DNA of 64,000 nucleotides from Mesobacillus subterraneus (GTDB lineage Bacteria; Bacillota; Bacilli; Bacillales; Cytobacillaceae). The position numbers were made by a program, and so were the translations under genes. The stretch covers positions 310,001 to 374,000 of the forward strand of contig NZ_JAMBOF010000001.1 in assembly GCF_023715485.1 (NCBI RefSeq), in the 5' to 3' direction. Shown here piece after piece: positions 42,750 through 52,432 of this stretch. Below the pieces are notes generated by a model that was not told the origin of the DNA, ran no database searches, and worked only from the letters and a program-made list of their open reading frames with translations. The stretch's first letter is position 1. Each line of letters starts with the position of its first letter.

Positions 42750-43160
42750 TTTCTGTATGCTTTTCCAGTGAGAAAAGCTGATTAATAAAATCCGAAACGT
42801 TATGTTTGTATAACTTCTACTCTTTACAACTAAGCGGTGGATTTTTTACGTGTTTTTGTTAACGAGGAGAAATAGTTAAATCTCAAATCTACATAAACCT
42901 ATAATATGGCCAAGGAAGTCCGGTAACGGTTTCCTCGGCTTTTTTGTATTTTGCAACAATTTGTCGGACTAGGAAGAATCGGGAGTATCTGAAAGGATAT
43001 GGCGGGAAATGGGAGGCTAAGTCAGCTGAGTGGCCGAGACCTTAATATACGCTTATATATCGTGAATTATCAGATAATTTGAATTTTGAATAAATGTTAC
43101 AGAATTGTTACGATTAAAAGGTAGATATGACAGTACATAGCTGAGGGGGAATTTAAAAAA
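42750..43160. other. Intergenic region with a terminator-like hairpin
   Basis: About 410 bp without a gene. GCCAAGGAA..CCG / CGG..TTCCTCGGC at 42909-42939 followed by T6 is a terminator for fdhD. The rest is AT-rich and must contain the promoter of the amino acid transporter. Confidence 0.6.
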
Positions 43161-43949
43161 GTGAAGAAAATATTATCAATATTCGTGGTGTTCTTAACAA
43201 TGGCAGGCATTCTGGCTGCATGCGGCAGTGATGAAAAGGCTTCAGGTGAAGGCGGCATGAAATTGGCGGACGAAGGCAAATTCACGTTTGCTTCATCTGG
43301 TGAATTCAAGCCATTCAGCGTGACAGATGGTGAAGGAAAGATGACCGGTTTTGACATTGATGTTGCCGAGGCGGTCGCAAAGGAGCTAGGTCTCGAGCCA
43401 AACCAGAAGAAATTTAAGTTTGCCAGTATCGTAGAAGGCGTGAAATCAGGCCGCTTCGATGCAGCTGTTGCCAGCCATACGATTAATGAGGATCGCTTGA
43501 AACATGTAAATTTCTCTACTCCATATTACTATTCTGGACCACAGATTTTTGTAAGTGCTGACAGCAATGTTGAGAAACTCGGAGATTTAGAGGGAAAAGA
43601 AATTGCTGTTTCAAAAGGTTCTACTTATGCTGATACTGCAGAAGAAGTAACAGATAATATTGTGCTTTATGACAGTGACGTAACTGCTTTAGAAGCGTTG
43701 GCCAATGGAAGGCATGACGCTGTTATAACGGACTTTATTACAGGGAAAGAAGCGATTGGGGCTGGTCTTGAAATCGCAGGCAAGGAGCTTCTTGGCCGCA
43801 GTGAACAGGGAATCGCAGTTTCAAAGGAAAATGAAGAACTGCTGAAAAAGATTAATGAGGCATTAGAAACCTTAAGAGAAAATGGAACACTGAAGGAAAT
43901 CAGTGAAAAATATTTCGGTGAAGACATCACAGCTGATCCGGAGAAATAG
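43161..43949 (+). CDS. Polar amino acid ABC transporter substrate-binding lipoprotein
   Basis: 262 residues, GTG start after GGGGG. Lipobox ILAACGSD, then the SBP_bac_3 domain: FTFASSGEFKPFSVTDGEGK, MTGFDIDVAEAVAKELGLE and GRFDAAVASHTINEDRLKHV. It captures an amino acid (cystine- or glutamine-type families are close) outside the membrane. It is followed by permease and ATPase genes. A hairpin after the stop probably favours binding protein expression. Confidence 0.92.
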   Translation: MKKILSIFVVFLTMAGILAACGSDEKASGEGGMKLADEGKFTFASSGEFKPFSVTDGEGKMTGFDIDVAEAVAKELGLEPNQKKFKFASIVEGVKSGRFDAAVASHTINEDRLKHVNFSTPYYYSGPQIFVSADSNVEKLGDLEGKEIAVSKGSTYADTAEEVTDNIVLYDSDVTALEALANGRHDAVITDFITGKEAIGAGLEIAGKELLGRSEQGIAVSKENEELLKKINEALETLRENGTLKEISEKYFGEDITADPEK

Positions 43950-43959
43950 TCCACTCGGG

Positions 43960-43993
43960 AGCGAATGTGCGGGATAACTGCACATTCGTTTCT
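43960..43993 (+). terminator. Hairpin between binding protein and permease genes
   Basis: CGAATGTGC / GCACATTCG stem with a 9-nt loop and TTTCTG tail. Likely a leaky terminator or mRNA 3' stabiliser. Confidence 0.65.
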
Positions 43994-44119
43994 GCTTAAA
44001 TTGTAATTTTAATATATACATATAGCTATATAACAATAACGCTTTTCTGTTTTATCCTGCATTTTCGTATCAAACCTAAATAGTGCACAAAAAGAGCTTA
44101 CAAGGGAGTTGAATGAATT

Positions 44120-44779
44120 TTGCCAAGTTTATCGCATGTTATAGAAGTATTCTTTGACACATATGACATTTTCATCAAAGGCATGCTGCTTACATTGCAA
44201 GTTACAGCAATTTCTATCTTTATTGCTATTTTCATAGGATTGTTTTTTGCCTTTCTAAAAATATCTGGAATTAAAATTTTGGAATGGATTGCGAATGCAT
44301 ATATTTATTTGGTCAGAGGAACACCATTGATCGTCCAAATTTTTATATTTTACTTTGGATTGAATGATCTGAATATCTCAGCGTTTTGGTCAGTTGGCCT
44401 TGCGCTAGCCTTCCATAATGGTGCCTATATCGCGGAAATATTCCGTGGGACGATTCAATCGATTGATAAAGGGCAAATGGAAGCGGGGCGATCGCTTGGT
44501 ATGAGCACGAACCTGACGATGAGAAGGATTATCCTCCCTCAGGCATTCCGCCGTGCACTTCCTCCGCTTGGAAACCAATTTATTATCGGCCTAAAGGATT
44601 CTTCATTAGCTGCCTTCATCGGAATGTATGAATTATTTAATGTAGCCACCACAAAAGGGGCAAACGATTTTGATAATATGACATACCTGCTCATTGTGGC
44701 TGTATATTATCTATTCCTTGTTTACTTAATATCTGCATTGGTCGGACTGCTTGAGAAGAAACTTTCTGTAAGTGACTAA
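44120..44779 (+). CDS. Polar amino acid ABC transporter permease
   Basis: 219 residues, HisM/GlnP family: about five membrane helices, [19 protein letters not shown] and the EAA loop [20 protein letters not shown]. The start is TTG 44120 with GGGAG 14-18 nt before. It pairs with the binding protein at 43161 and the ATPase at 44793. Confidence 0.92.
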   Translation: MPSLSHVIEVFFDTYDIFIKGMLLTLQVTAISIFIAIFIGLFFAFLKISGIKILEWIANAYIYLVRGTPLIVQIFIFYFGLNDLNISAFWSVGLALAFHNGAYIAEIFRGTIQSIDKGQMEAGRSLGMSTNLTMRRIILPQAFRRALPPLGNQFIIGLKDSSLAAFIGMYELFNVATTKGANDFDNMTYLLIVAVYYLFLVYLISALVGLLEKKLSVSD

Positions 44780-44792
44780 GGGGGAATTTATT

Positions 44793-45530
44793 TTGGACGT
44801 AAGAGATATGATTAACGTTAAAAAGCTAAACAAATCCTTTGGAGATCTTCATGTCCTAAAGGATGTAGACATAAATGTAAAAGAAAGTGACGTAGTCTGC
44901 TTAATCGGAGCCAGTGGTTCGGGGAAAAGCACCCTGCTCCGCTGTCTGAATTTTTTAGAGATAATAGATAATGGACAAATCATTATCGAAGGGGAAGAAA
45001 TAAATGCCGATTCGCATGATTTGAACGAAGTTCGTCAGAAGATTGGCATGGTATTTCAGCATTTTAATTTATTTCCACATAAAAATGTGATTGAAAATAT
45101 CATCGAGGCGCCAATCCATGTCAAAGGTGTCAGCAAGGATCAAGCAATCAAGGAAGCAAAGGAACTGCTCGACAAGGTTGGACTAGCAGATAAAGAAAAA
45201 GTCTACCCTTCCAAGCTTTCCGGCGGGCAGAAACAGCGTGTAGCCATTGCCAGAGCGCTTGCGATGAAGCCTGATATCATGCTGTTTGACGAGCCGACAT
45301 CTGCCCTTGATCCGGAATTGGTAGGCGAAGTGCTGGCGACAATGAAAGAACTGGCAGAGGAAGGGATGACGATGGTGGTCGTGACGCATGAAATGGGATT
45401 TGCCCGTGAGGTCGCTGACTGGGTCATTTACATGCATGGCGGGCGGATTGTAGAAGTAGGACATCCTGATGAAATTTTTGATAATCCAGTCGAAGAGCGT
45501 ACACGAGAATTTTTAAGCAGGACATATTAG
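44793..45530 (+). CDS. Polar amino acid ABC transporter ATP-binding protein
   Basis: 245 residues. Walker [11 protein letters not shown]-loop [11 protein letters not shown], signature [16 protein letters not shown], Walker [13 protein letters not shown] and VTHE. AGGGGG ends 8 nt before TTG 44793, which is preferred over GTG 44772; ATG 44808 is another option. It is the ATPase of the GlnQ/HisP class for the two preceding genes. Confidence 0.92.
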   Translation: MDVRDMINVKKLNKSFGDLHVLKDVDINVKESDVVCLIGASGSGKSTLLRCLNFLEIIDNGQIIIEGEEINADSHDLNEVRQKIGMVFQHFNLFPHKNVIENIIEAPIHVKGVSKDQAIKEAKELLDKVGLADKEKVYPSKLSGGQKQRVAIARALAMKPDIMLFDEPTSALDPELVGEVLATMKELAEEGMTMVVVTHEMGFAREVADWVIYMHGGRIVEVGHPDEIFDNPVEERTREFLSRTY

Positions 45531-45966
45531 GAAGTGGAACGAATGTACTTCATCGAGTCTATCAAGGGGCATCAGCATAAAAAGTGAGAAGGGAATGTCA
45601 TTAGAGTTGCAACTAGGCTCGCTGATTAAAGACGGTCCGACTGGAGAAGGTAAATAAAGAGCAGCAAGAAAAATAACGATTGGCACTAATCACTTTTTAA
45701 AATAGAATGATTTTATGTAAAAGGACGCTGCCTTGTGCAGCGTTTTTTTCATGATCTTAACGTATTCAATCGAAAGCAAATGTCTTGAGCGGGAAATTAC
45801 TAAAGCGACTGAGGTTGGAGAGTGAGTGTATGATTCCAAAGATTGTCACGGGCATTATCGTAAATATTCGAGGTATTTGTTAAAAATTCGAAAATATAAT
45901 GGGGTGTATCTTTATTTTTATAAAGATTTACCGATAAGACTGATAAGTAAAGGAGGAAATTAGTAA
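45531..45966. other. Intergenic region with a terminator; possible micro-ORF
   Basis: About 435 bp. ACGCTGC / GCAGCGT (45725-45743) plus T7 is a clear terminator for the transporter. A 20-codon frame at 45595-45657 has AGAAGGGA before its ATG, but nothing else supports it. GGAGG at 45953 belongs to the next gene. Confidence 0.6.
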
Positions 45967-46656
45967 ATGAATTTAAGCATTTCTCAGATTAAAAAGAAAG
46001 CATTGGCATCACTGAAAGGAAAGTGGGGAATTGGTGTCCTGCTGACCTTAACAGTATTTTTGGTGACGACATTTGTACCGATGATCGCCGAAGTGATAAT
46101 TAGCGGCGGGTTTACAGCTTGGATGGAACAGACTGAGCCATCTGCGTTGGGGAATTTAGTAAGTATATTTTTCTCCTTCCTGTTTATCCCATTGTCAGCG
46201 GCCAGTTACTGGTTTTACCTTGTTATTGCAAGATGGAATGACCCGAAAATTTCTCAAGTTTTCGCTGTGTATAAAGAATGGGAACTATCATTAAAAGTTG
46301 TTGGAACATCCATCCTGGTTGGGATTTTCACGATATTATGGTCATTATTATTGATTATACCTGGTATTATCAAAGGAATCGCTTATTCACAAGTTTTCTA
46401 CCTATTGAGGGACAATCCCGAATACTCGGCGCTCGAGGCAATCACAGAAAGCAAAAAGAGGATGAAAGGCTACAAATGGAAGTACTTCCTGATGAACCTG
46501 AGCTTCATTGGCTGGGCATTCATCGCCATTTTCACATTGGGAATCGGTTTCTTGTGGTTAACTCCATACATTCTTACTGCCAATGCGACTTTTTACAATG
46601 AACTCATCGCACCGAGAGGCAATGAGGATGTAAAAACTGACGATTTGGCAATTTAA
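45967..46656 (+). CDS. DUF975 family membrane protein
   Basis: 229 residues, five or six membrane helices. The opening ISQIKKKALASLKGKWGIGV is the DUF975 hallmark, followed by SQVFYLLRDNPEYSALEAIT and ESKKRMKGYKWKYFLMNLSF, also conserved. Family function is not known. AAAGGAGG lies upstream of the ATG. Monocistronic with its own terminator. Confidence 0.88.
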   Translation: MNLSISQIKKKALASLKGKWGIGVLLTLTVFLVTTFVPMIAEVIISGGFTAWMEQTEPSALGNLVSIFFSFLFIPLSAASYWFYLVIARWNDPKISQVFAVYKEWELSLKVVGTSILVGIFTILWSLLLIIPGIIKGIAYSQVFYLLRDNPEYSALEAITESKKRMKGYKWKYFLMNLSFIGWAFIAIFTLGIGFLWLTPYILTANATFYNELIAPRGNEDVKTDDLAI

Positions 46657-46660
46657 ATTA

Positions 46661-46700
46661 AGCAGCTTCAGCTATTAAAATCGCTGGGGCTGTTTTTATA
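46661..46700 (+). terminator. Terminator of the DUF975 gene
   Basis: CAGCTTCAGC / GCTGGGGCTG stem followed by TTTTTATA. Confidence 0.75.
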
Positions 46701-46835
46701 TTGGGAAATTGTTTGGATTTTAACACCAGCGTATCCTTCATCATAATTTTTCACCTCATTAGGAAAAAATAAAGGATAATTAAGGTAAAAATCGAATGTT
46801 ATTAGTTCTAGTATGTTAGAGAAATGAGGGAGATT

Positions 46836-47393
46836 ATGAGCATTGATATGTCGACGTTATTTTTAATAGACAACAAAGAGGGTTTTACGCCTACATTAGG
46901 CCATTTGGTTTCAATGATGAATTACACTCGGGATACAACAATAAAGGCAGTGGAAGGCCTGACAGTAGAGGAACTCGATTTTCTTGTCCATGAAGAAGCA
47001 AATTCAATCGGGATGCTGCTGGGCCATATGGCTGCGGTTGAAAGAATCTATCAAATCGTCACTTTTGAAAGACGAGATCCAACGGAGGAAGAGGAGAAAG
47101 AGCTGGCTGCAGGGCTTGAACTCGGTACAAAAGGGAGAACTGCTTTCAAAGGGTTTCCGCTGGAATATTACCTTGAAGATCTCCAGGCTGCCCGCATCGA
47201 CACCTATAAAAAATTTCAGGTGTTACCTGATGAATGGTTATTTGAACAGACAAACTGGTGGTGGGATCAGCCAGCGAACAACTATTTCAAATGGTTCCAT
47301 GTATTTGAAGATGAGCTCAGTCATCGCGGCCAAATAAGGATGATTAAGAAGATACATAGCTTGGAACGCAAAAAACAATTAGTCAAAGATTGA
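46836..47393 (+). CDS. DinB family protein
   Basis: 185 residues, four-helix bundle of the DinB/DUF664 superfamily. Potential metal-binding His residues are in TLGHLVSMMNYTRD, GMLLGHMAAVERIYQ and DELSHRGQIRMI, the usual three positions. Bacillithiol-dependent transferases belong here. ATG 46836 has AGGGAG close by (3 nt); ATG 46845 is a possible alternative. Transcribed alone. Confidence 0.87.
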   Translation: MSIDMSTLFLIDNKEGFTPTLGHLVSMMNYTRDTTIKAVEGLTVEELDFLVHEEANSIGMLLGHMAAVERIYQIVTFERRDPTEEEEKELAAGLELGTKGRTAFKGFPLEYYLEDLQAARIDTYKKFQVLPDEWLFEQTNWWWDQPANNYFKWFHVFEDELSHRGQIRMIKKIHSLERKKQLVKD

Positions 47394-47442
47394 ACGAGGT
47401 GCCTTCGTTATTTTATAAGTTGTGGACTGGGTAACGTAACAT

Positions 47443-47470
47443 GGATGCTTGCTAACCAAGCATCTTTTTT
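47443..47470 (+). terminator. Terminator of the DinB gene
   Basis: GATGCTTG / CAAGCATC stem, 5-nt loop, T6. Confidence 0.85.
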
Positions 47471-47493
47471 AATTCGCCAATTTTTTAAAAAAT

Positions 47494-47519
47494 TGAAACT
47501 TCTTACCAGTATAATCGTA
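47494..47519 (+). promoter_or_regulatory. Sigma-W promoter of the nfeD-floT operon
   Basis: TGAAAC (47494-47499), exactly 16 bp, CGTA (47516-47519): a perfect match to the sigma-W consensus. In B. subtilis yuaF-floT is a known sigma-W target for envelope stress. Confidence 0.9.
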
Positions 47520-47609
47520 TTACATAACAAGAAATAAATGTCAAAAAGGAGGACGAATAATTAGCTGTAATGAAATCGCCATACAAAAGTATTAAAAAGG
47601 GTGAGAATG

Positions 47610-48146
47610 ATGGAGCTATTTGGCTGGCCATTAGAGACAATTTATTTTTATGGATTGGTAATTTCAGGCGTAATCACGATTCTTTATTTGTTTTTTGGTG
47701 ATTTCCTTGAGGGTGTCATGGAAGGTATTCCATTTATCAATCCGACGCTGCTTTTTTCATTCGTAACGATTTTTTCTGCGGGCGGTTACTTAGGAGAAAT
47801 TTTTACGCCGTTGCACAGTGGATTGATCGCAAGTTTTTCTGCAATTATTGCCCTTATTCTTGTAACTTTATTGAATGTTTTTGTGTTGATTCCATTATCC
47901 AATGCTGAAGAGTCGCTTGTTTACAAGGAAAGCGATTTAAGAGGCAGGATTGGAACCGTCATAACTGGTATACCTGTCGATGGTTATGGTGAGGTTTTGA
48001 TTGAAAATGTCAGCGGCCGCATTTCAAAGCCGGCTGTCAGCTTCACGAAAAACGAAATCGCATATGGTAAAAAAGTGCTCGTCATTGATGTTGAAAATGG
48101 AGTGCTGCAAGTAAAGGTTTACGAAGAATTAGAGAATTATATATAG
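47610..48146 (+). CDS. yuaF: NfeD-like membrane protein, YuaF
   Basis: 178 residues: three or four membrane helices, then a soluble OB-fold NfeD domain (LRGRIGTVITGIPVDGYGEV, ending VLQVKVYEELENYI). YuaF partners flotillin in membrane microdomains. Starts at GTG 47601, ATG 47607 and ATG 47610 are all in frame; GGGTG spacing favours 47610. It is followed by floT after 11 nt. Confidence 0.88.
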   Translation: MELFGWPLETIYFYGLVISGVITILYLFFGDFLEGVMEGIPFINPTLLFSFVTIFSAGGYLGEIFTPLHSGLIASFSAIIALILVTLLNVFVLIPLSNAEESLVYKESDLRGRIGTVITGIPVDGYGEVLIENVSGRISKPAVSFTKNEIAYGKKVLVIDVENGVLQVKVYEELENYI

Positions 48147-48157
48147 GAGGAGTTAGT

Positions 48158-49696
48158 ATGGATCTAATGTTTATAGTTATTGGTTTTGTCGCTTTCCTGA
48201 TCATTGCGATGATCGCAGTTTTTATCACGAAATATAAAACGGCAGGGCCTGATGAAGCCTTGATTGTGACAGGAAGCTTCCTTGGCAGCCGAAATGTCCA
48301 TACCGATGAATCGAATAACAAAATCAAAATCATCAGGGGCGGTGGTACCTTCATTTTCCCTGTATTCCAGCAGTCACGTCCGTTAAGCTTGCTATCTAGC
48401 AAACTTGAAGTTACAACTCCGGAAGTGTATACAGAGCAGGGCGTTCCGGTTATGGCAGACGGAACGGCGATCATTAAAATCGGCGGATCTATCAGCGAGA
48501 TTGCAACTGCTGCCGAGCAGTTCCTTGGTAAGAGTAAAGAAGATCGCGAAAATGAAGCGAAGGAAGTTTTGGAAGGTCATCTGCGTTCGATTTTAGGTTC
48601 GATGACTGTAGAAGAAATTTATAAAAACCGTGATAAATTTTCCCAGGAGGTTCAGCGTGTTGCTTCACAGGACCTCGCAAAAATGGGATTAGTGATCGTG
48701 TCTTTCACGATCAAGGATGTTCGCGATAAGAACGGCTACCTTGATTCTCTTGGTAAACCACGGATTGCCCAGGTCAAGCGCGATGCCGATATCGCAACAG
48801 CAGATGCGGAAAAAGAAACGCGCATTAAAAAGGCTGAAGCAGACAAAGAAGCGAAAAAAGCTGAATTTGAGCGTGCGACTGAGATTGCCGAAGCAGAAAA
48901 AATCAATGGATTGAAAATTGCAGAATTCCGCCGTGAACAGGATATCGCCAAGGCACGTGCTGACCAGGCATACGATTTGGAAACTGCACGGTCACAGCAA
49001 GAGGTTACCGAACAGGAAATGCAGGTTAAAATCATCGAACGCCAAAAGCAAATTGAGCTGGAAGAAAAAGAAATTCTGCGCCGCGAACGTCAATATGATT
49101 CAGAGGTTAAGAAAAAGGCGGATGCAGATCGATATGCAGTCGAGCAATCAGCTGCAGCAGACAAGGCGAAGCAAATGGCCGAAGCCGATGCAAATAAATA
49201 CCGCATTGAAGCGATGGCACGAGCAGAAGCGGAAAAAGTCCGTATAGACGGTCTTGCGAAAGCAGAAGCAGAACGGGCCAAGGGTGAAACTGAAGCAGAA
49301 ATCATCCGCCTGAAGGGTGTGGCAGAAGCGGAAGCGAAGGAAAAGATCGCCGAAGCATTCGAACAGTTTGGGCAGGCTGCAATCCTGGATATGATTTTGA
49401 AAATGCTTCCTGAATATGCGAAGCAAGTCGCAGCACCGCTTGGCAATATCGATAAGATCACTGTAGTCGATACAGGTGGGAGCGATGCAAATGGCGGGGC
49501 GAACAAGGTAACCGGCTATGCCACCAACCTGATGGCGACTCTTCAGGAATCGCTGAAAGCATCATCCGGCATCGATGTGAAAGAACTGATTGAAAACTTC
49601 TCAGGAAAAGCTAATGTAAGGCACAGTATCGATGCTTTAACAGATGAATTCCGTGACAAAAAGAGTATGGGAACAGCAAATAATGAAGAGAATTAA
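48158..49696 (+). CDS. floT: Flotillin FloT (YuaG)
   Basis: 512 residues. An N-terminal hydrophobic hairpin anchor (FIVIGFVAFLIIAMIAVFIT), then the SPFH/PHB domain (YKTAGPDEALIVTGSFLGSR), and a long Ala/Glu-rich coiled coil (about residues 210-410, repeated AEADKEAKKAEF-like units) with C-terminal oligomerisation region ILDMILKMLPEYAKQVAAPL. FloT organises membrane lipid domains. GGAGGAG precedes the ATG. It shares the sigma-W promoter with yuaF. Confidence 0.95.
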   Translation: MDLMFIVIGFVAFLIIAMIAVFITKYKTAGPDEALIVTGSFLGSRNVHTDESNNKIKIIRGGGTFIFPVFQQSRPLSLLSSKLEVTTPEVYTEQGVPVMADGTAIIKIGGSISEIATAAEQFLGKSKEDRENEAKEVLEGHLRSILGSMTVEEIYKNRDKFSQEVQRVASQDLAKMGLVIVSFTIKDVRDKNGYLDSLGKPRIAQVKRDADIATADAEKETRIKKAEADKEAKKAEFERATEIAEAEKINGLKIAEFRREQDIAKARADQAYDLETARSQQEVTEQEMQVKIIERQKQIELEEKEILRRERQYDSEVKKKADADRYAVEQSAAADKAKQMAEADANKYRIEAMARAEAEKVRIDGLAKAEAERAKGETEAEIIRLKGVAEAEAKEKIAEAFEQFGQAAILDMILKMLPEYAKQVAAPLGNIDKITVVDTGGSDANGGANKVTGYATNLMATLQESLKASSGIDVKELIENFSGKANVRHSIDALTDEFRDKKSMGTANNEEN

Positions 49697-49702
49697 CAAA
49701 AA

Positions 49703-49735
49703 ACCGTCTGGATTTTGGAATCCAGGCGTTTTTTT
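49703..49735 (+). terminator. Terminator of yuaF-floT
   Basis: CGTCTGGATT / AATCCAGGCG stem, 4-nt loop, T7. Confidence 0.88.
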
Positions 49736-49760
49736 GTGTGTGTTATGAGCGGGAAATCAT

Positions 49761-49872
49761 TTTAATAGCGAAAATCTATTTTTAATAGCGAAATTAAAAT
49801 TTTAATAGCGAAAATATGAATTTAATAGCGAAATTAGAAATTTAATAGCGAAAATGTTATTTTTATAGCGAA
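49761..49872. repeat. Tandem array of six ATAGCGAA repeats with an exact 20-bp period (array 1)
   Basis: ATAGCG begins at 49765, 49785, 49805, 49825, 49845 and 49865, always preceded by TTTA or TTTT and followed by AA. The 10 bases between cores vary but are AT-rich. There is no reading frame through the array. A second array of the same unit lies at 54631-54740, on the other side of the ABC/two-component module. Confidence 0.92.
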
Positions 49873-50079
49873 CTGGAAATTATCGATGTTTTTTTCCAGT
49901 CTCGGGTTAAAAAAAGTCCATCAACTTATTAAAATAATTGGGCTCCTAACTAATCTGTGCCCCTAGTAAATCAAATTTTAAGATTTAATAAAGATTTAAG
50001 AATTTGTTTAGAAACAGTTTAGAAATGAAGGTTAACCTTTGCTTGTAAGATGATTTACATATTATGAGGAGGTTTGAAA

Positions 50080-50943
50080 ATGAACATGAAAATATTGGCT
50101 GTAATCGGAATAAGCGGGACGGTCATGCTCGGCAGCGTGTATTCGATTTCGGCGAATACATCCGGTTATGATTTGTACAAGGATGCATTAAAGAAGACAC
50201 ATCAGTTGGAAAGCACGACGATGGAAATCAGTATGGACCTTTTGGACAACAGTAAAGAAGTTTACAGTGCAGACACTACGATTAAAACGAATCGTCTAGA
50301 CAAGACGATGGCAGGAAGCAGTACTTTTTCAAATGGTGAAACGACAGGATCTTACGAAATGTATCGACAAGATGGCCAATTCCTCGTGAAAAAGGACAGG
50401 GAAAACAAAGTTTATTCAATGAAATCAGATGGCCGCGTTCATGGGTCTAAGTCAGATAGGATGGAGCTTCAGGAAGACATGGAAAAGCTGGTGGATGTCC
50501 TGACTAAAGATCTCCAGCAGAAGGTTGTTGTCAATGACAGCAAGGATGGCTCCAAGGAAGTAGTGCTTAGCCTATCCGAAACTGAGATACCGATTGCAGC
50601 TAATGTTGTGACATCAATGATGCTTAAGCATGCTGCAATGATGAACGATCGGACAGAAGATATGGATTCAAGCTTCCATGATGTAAAATTCAAACTCCCT
50701 GAACTAAAAGAAGATATTGTCATAAAGTCAGCAGAAGTCAAAGCAGCAATAAGCGCACAAGCCTTTGTAGAAGCCCAGGATGTAAAAATAATAGTGACAG
50801 GAAAAGATGAGCAGGGAAAAACACATCAAGTAAGTTTTGCTGTCAGCCTGGACGTGACAAATGTCAATAACACTAAAGTTGGACCACTTGATCTTACGAA
50901 TTTAACGATCGAAGAAGTGAGCCACGGAAAATCGCGTAACTAA
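50080..50943 (+). CDS. Secreted protein, LolA-like/DUF6612-type, of the ABC/two-component module
   Basis: 287 residues. A signal peptide (MNMKILAVIGISGTVMLGSV, cleavage after the SISANT region), then an extracytoplasmic region opening YDLYKDALKKTHQLESTTME with repeated beta strands (MYRQDGQFLVKKDRENKVYS). The pattern of an amphipathic helix plus a curved beta-sheet resembles LolA-like/DUF6612 proteins, but I cannot name it firmly. GAGGAGG lies 7 nt before ATG 50080. It precedes the ABC exporter by 26 nt and may be its partner or sensor. Confidence 0.6.
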   Translation: MNMKILAVIGISGTVMLGSVYSISANTSGYDLYKDALKKTHQLESTTMEISMDLLDNSKEVYSADTTIKTNRLDKTMAGSSTFSNGETTGSYEMYRQDGQFLVKKDRENKVYSMKSDGRVHGSKSDRMELQEDMEKLVDVLTKDLQQKVVVNDSKDGSKEVVLSLSETEIPIAANVVTSMMLKHAAMMNDRTEDMDSSFHDVKFKLPELKEDIVIKSAEVKAAISAQAFVEAQDVKIIVTGKDEQGKTHQVSFAVSLDVTNVNNTKVGPLDLTNLTIEEVSHGKSRN

Positions 50944-50969
50944 TAAATTTGCTGCAGAAGGTGAGATGT

Positions 50970-51698
50970 ATGGAAACAGTTCTGGAAGTCTCCGATCTTG
51001 GAAAGACGTTCAAAAATGGGCGTGGAATAAAGAAAATCAATTTCTCGATCGAAAAAGGAAATGTCTTTGGATTAATTGGGCCTAATGGTGCTGGCAAGAC
51101 AACATTGATGAAGGCAATCACAGGCCAGCTTAAACCTGATAGTGGAAATGTTTTGGTTTTAGGCACGGATCTTGAAAAGGATTATAAATCTGCAATCAGG
51201 AATGTTGGGGCAAACATTGGATCCGGCGGTATATATACACATTTGTCTGCCTGGAAAAACCTGAAAATGATCCTCAGGTTTTATCCGGATCTGCCAATAT
51301 CCCGAATCGATGAGGTCTTGCAGTTAGTAGGGTTAAGCCAATATAAACATGACAAGGCATCTGCTTATTCGATGGGAATGGTTCAGCGGCTCGGGTTAGC
51401 TGCCGCACTGCTTCCAAAGCCAAGGCTGATTATTCTTGATGAACCTGCAAACGGACTTGATATTGATGGGATGCTGATTTTTCGCAGCATCGTCCAACAA
51501 CTGTCCGAATCGGGGGTCACTTTCCTTATATCCAGCCATCTCACCTCTGAGCTTGAAAAAATCTGCACCCATTTTGGCATCCTGATCGAGGGAGAACTTC
51601 AGTGTATTATCGAAAAAGAGTTAATTCCGGCCGGGAAATCGGTTGAAGACCTCTATATCGAAAGAATCGGAGGCGTTCATGTTGCGGGATATTGTTAG
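50970..51698 (+). CDS. ABC transporter ATP-binding protein (exporter type)
   Basis: 242 residues of the BcrA/DrrA-like class: Walker A GPNGAGKTT, signature YSMGMVQRLGLAAALL, Walker B LIILDEPANGLD and a switch ISSH. AAGGTGAG stands before ATG 50970. The end overlaps the permease start by 20 nt. With the permease and the kinase/regulator pair it resembles peptide-antibiotic resistance exporters. Confidence 0.9.
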   Translation: METVLEVSDLGKTFKNGRGIKKINFSIEKGNVFGLIGPNGAGKTTLMKAITGQLKPDSGNVLVLGTDLEKDYKSAIRNVGANIGSGGIYTHLSAWKNLKMILRFYPDLPISRIDEVLQLVGLSQYKHDKASAYSMGMVQRLGLAAALLPKPRLIILDEPANGLDIDGMLIFRSIVQQLSESGVTFLISSHLTSELEKICTHFGILIEGELQCIIEKELIPAGKSVEDLYIERIGGVHVAGYC

Positions 51699-52419
51699 TA
51701 ATACACATAATGAAATCGATAAGCTGATTGCAAAGAGAAGTGTGAAGTTTTTTTTTGTGCTTGCCTCAGTCATGCCAATCTTAATAGGATTTGCAGCAGG
51801 TCGTATTCAGTCGAATGATATGATTACCTTGCCTTCCCTAAGCGTCAGCTTTTTCATTATGAATAGTTTTCTTCTGGTCGTTCTACCTCTGTTTATATTT
51901 ATGTCCAGTTCGGAACTTTTTGCTGGTGAATGGGAAAAAGGATCTTTGTTTCAAGTCAGGCCTATATCCAGAATGGAGATCTACTTATCTAAAGTCGCTG
52001 CCATTACGATACTGACATATATGCAGCTTGTGGTTGTTTGGGCTTCTGCTTTGATCACCTCAAGGGCTTTGGAAAAAGCAATCGTTTGGAACGAGGCTGG
52101 TTCAACATTCATCTCTTTGCTTGTTTCAATCGTACCGTTGGCGGCAATCGTTTCTTTAGCTGCATTCATGTCACAATGGTTTAAGAACGGCCCTGCTTCA
52201 TTGGCTAGCAGCATTTTTCTGTATGGCTTGATGGCTGCATTGCCATTTGCTTTTCCAAATCTCATGCATTACTTTCCGACAGCTTATATGGACTGGTACC
52301 AGCAGTGGCTTGGAAATGTGAATGTTTTATGGCTGGTGCAATCTTTAACCTATTTGTTCTCCTTCAGTTCATTGTTTTTGACTGCCGGCTATTATATGTT
52401 TAAAACAAAGGAACTATAA
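51679..52419 (+). CDS. ABC-2 type transporter permease
   Basis: 246 residues, six membrane helices: FVLASVMPILIGFAAGR, ELFAGEWEKGSLFQVRPISR (typical of ABC-2 permeases), LVSIVPLAAIVSLAAFMSQW and a final LFSFSSLFLTAGYYMFK. ATG 51679 has GGAGG 6 nt upstream within the ATPase gene; the longer frame from 51643 is an overlap artefact. It forms the export channel with the 50970 ATPase. Confidence 0.85.
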   Translation: MLRDIVSNTHNEIDKLIAKRSVKFFFVLASVMPILIGFAAGRIQSNDMITLPSLSVSFFIMNSFLLVVLPLFIFMSSSELFAGEWEKGSLFQVRPISRMEIYLSKVAAITILTYMQLVVVWASALITSRALEKAIVWNEAGSTFISLLVSIVPLAAIVSLAAFMSQWFKNGPASLASSIFLYGLMAALPFAFPNLMHYFPTAYMDWYQQWLGNVNVLWLVQSLTYLFSFSSLFLTAGYYMFKTKEL

Positions 52420-52432
52420 CGAAGGTGTTTAT

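Noticed and set aside
45595-45657. 20-codon micro-ORF with a fair ribosome site
   Set aside because: Too short to judge, no conserved feature visible; mentioned only in the intergenic entry.
48918-49506. Frames on both strands over the flotillin coiled coil
   Set aside because: Repetitive Ala/Glu codons open alternative frames. The flotillin frame is the conserved one.
49761-49872. CRISPR array
   Set aside because: The repeat unit core is only about 12 bp with 8-10 bp between cores, far shorter than CRISPR repeats and spacers, and there are no cas genes.
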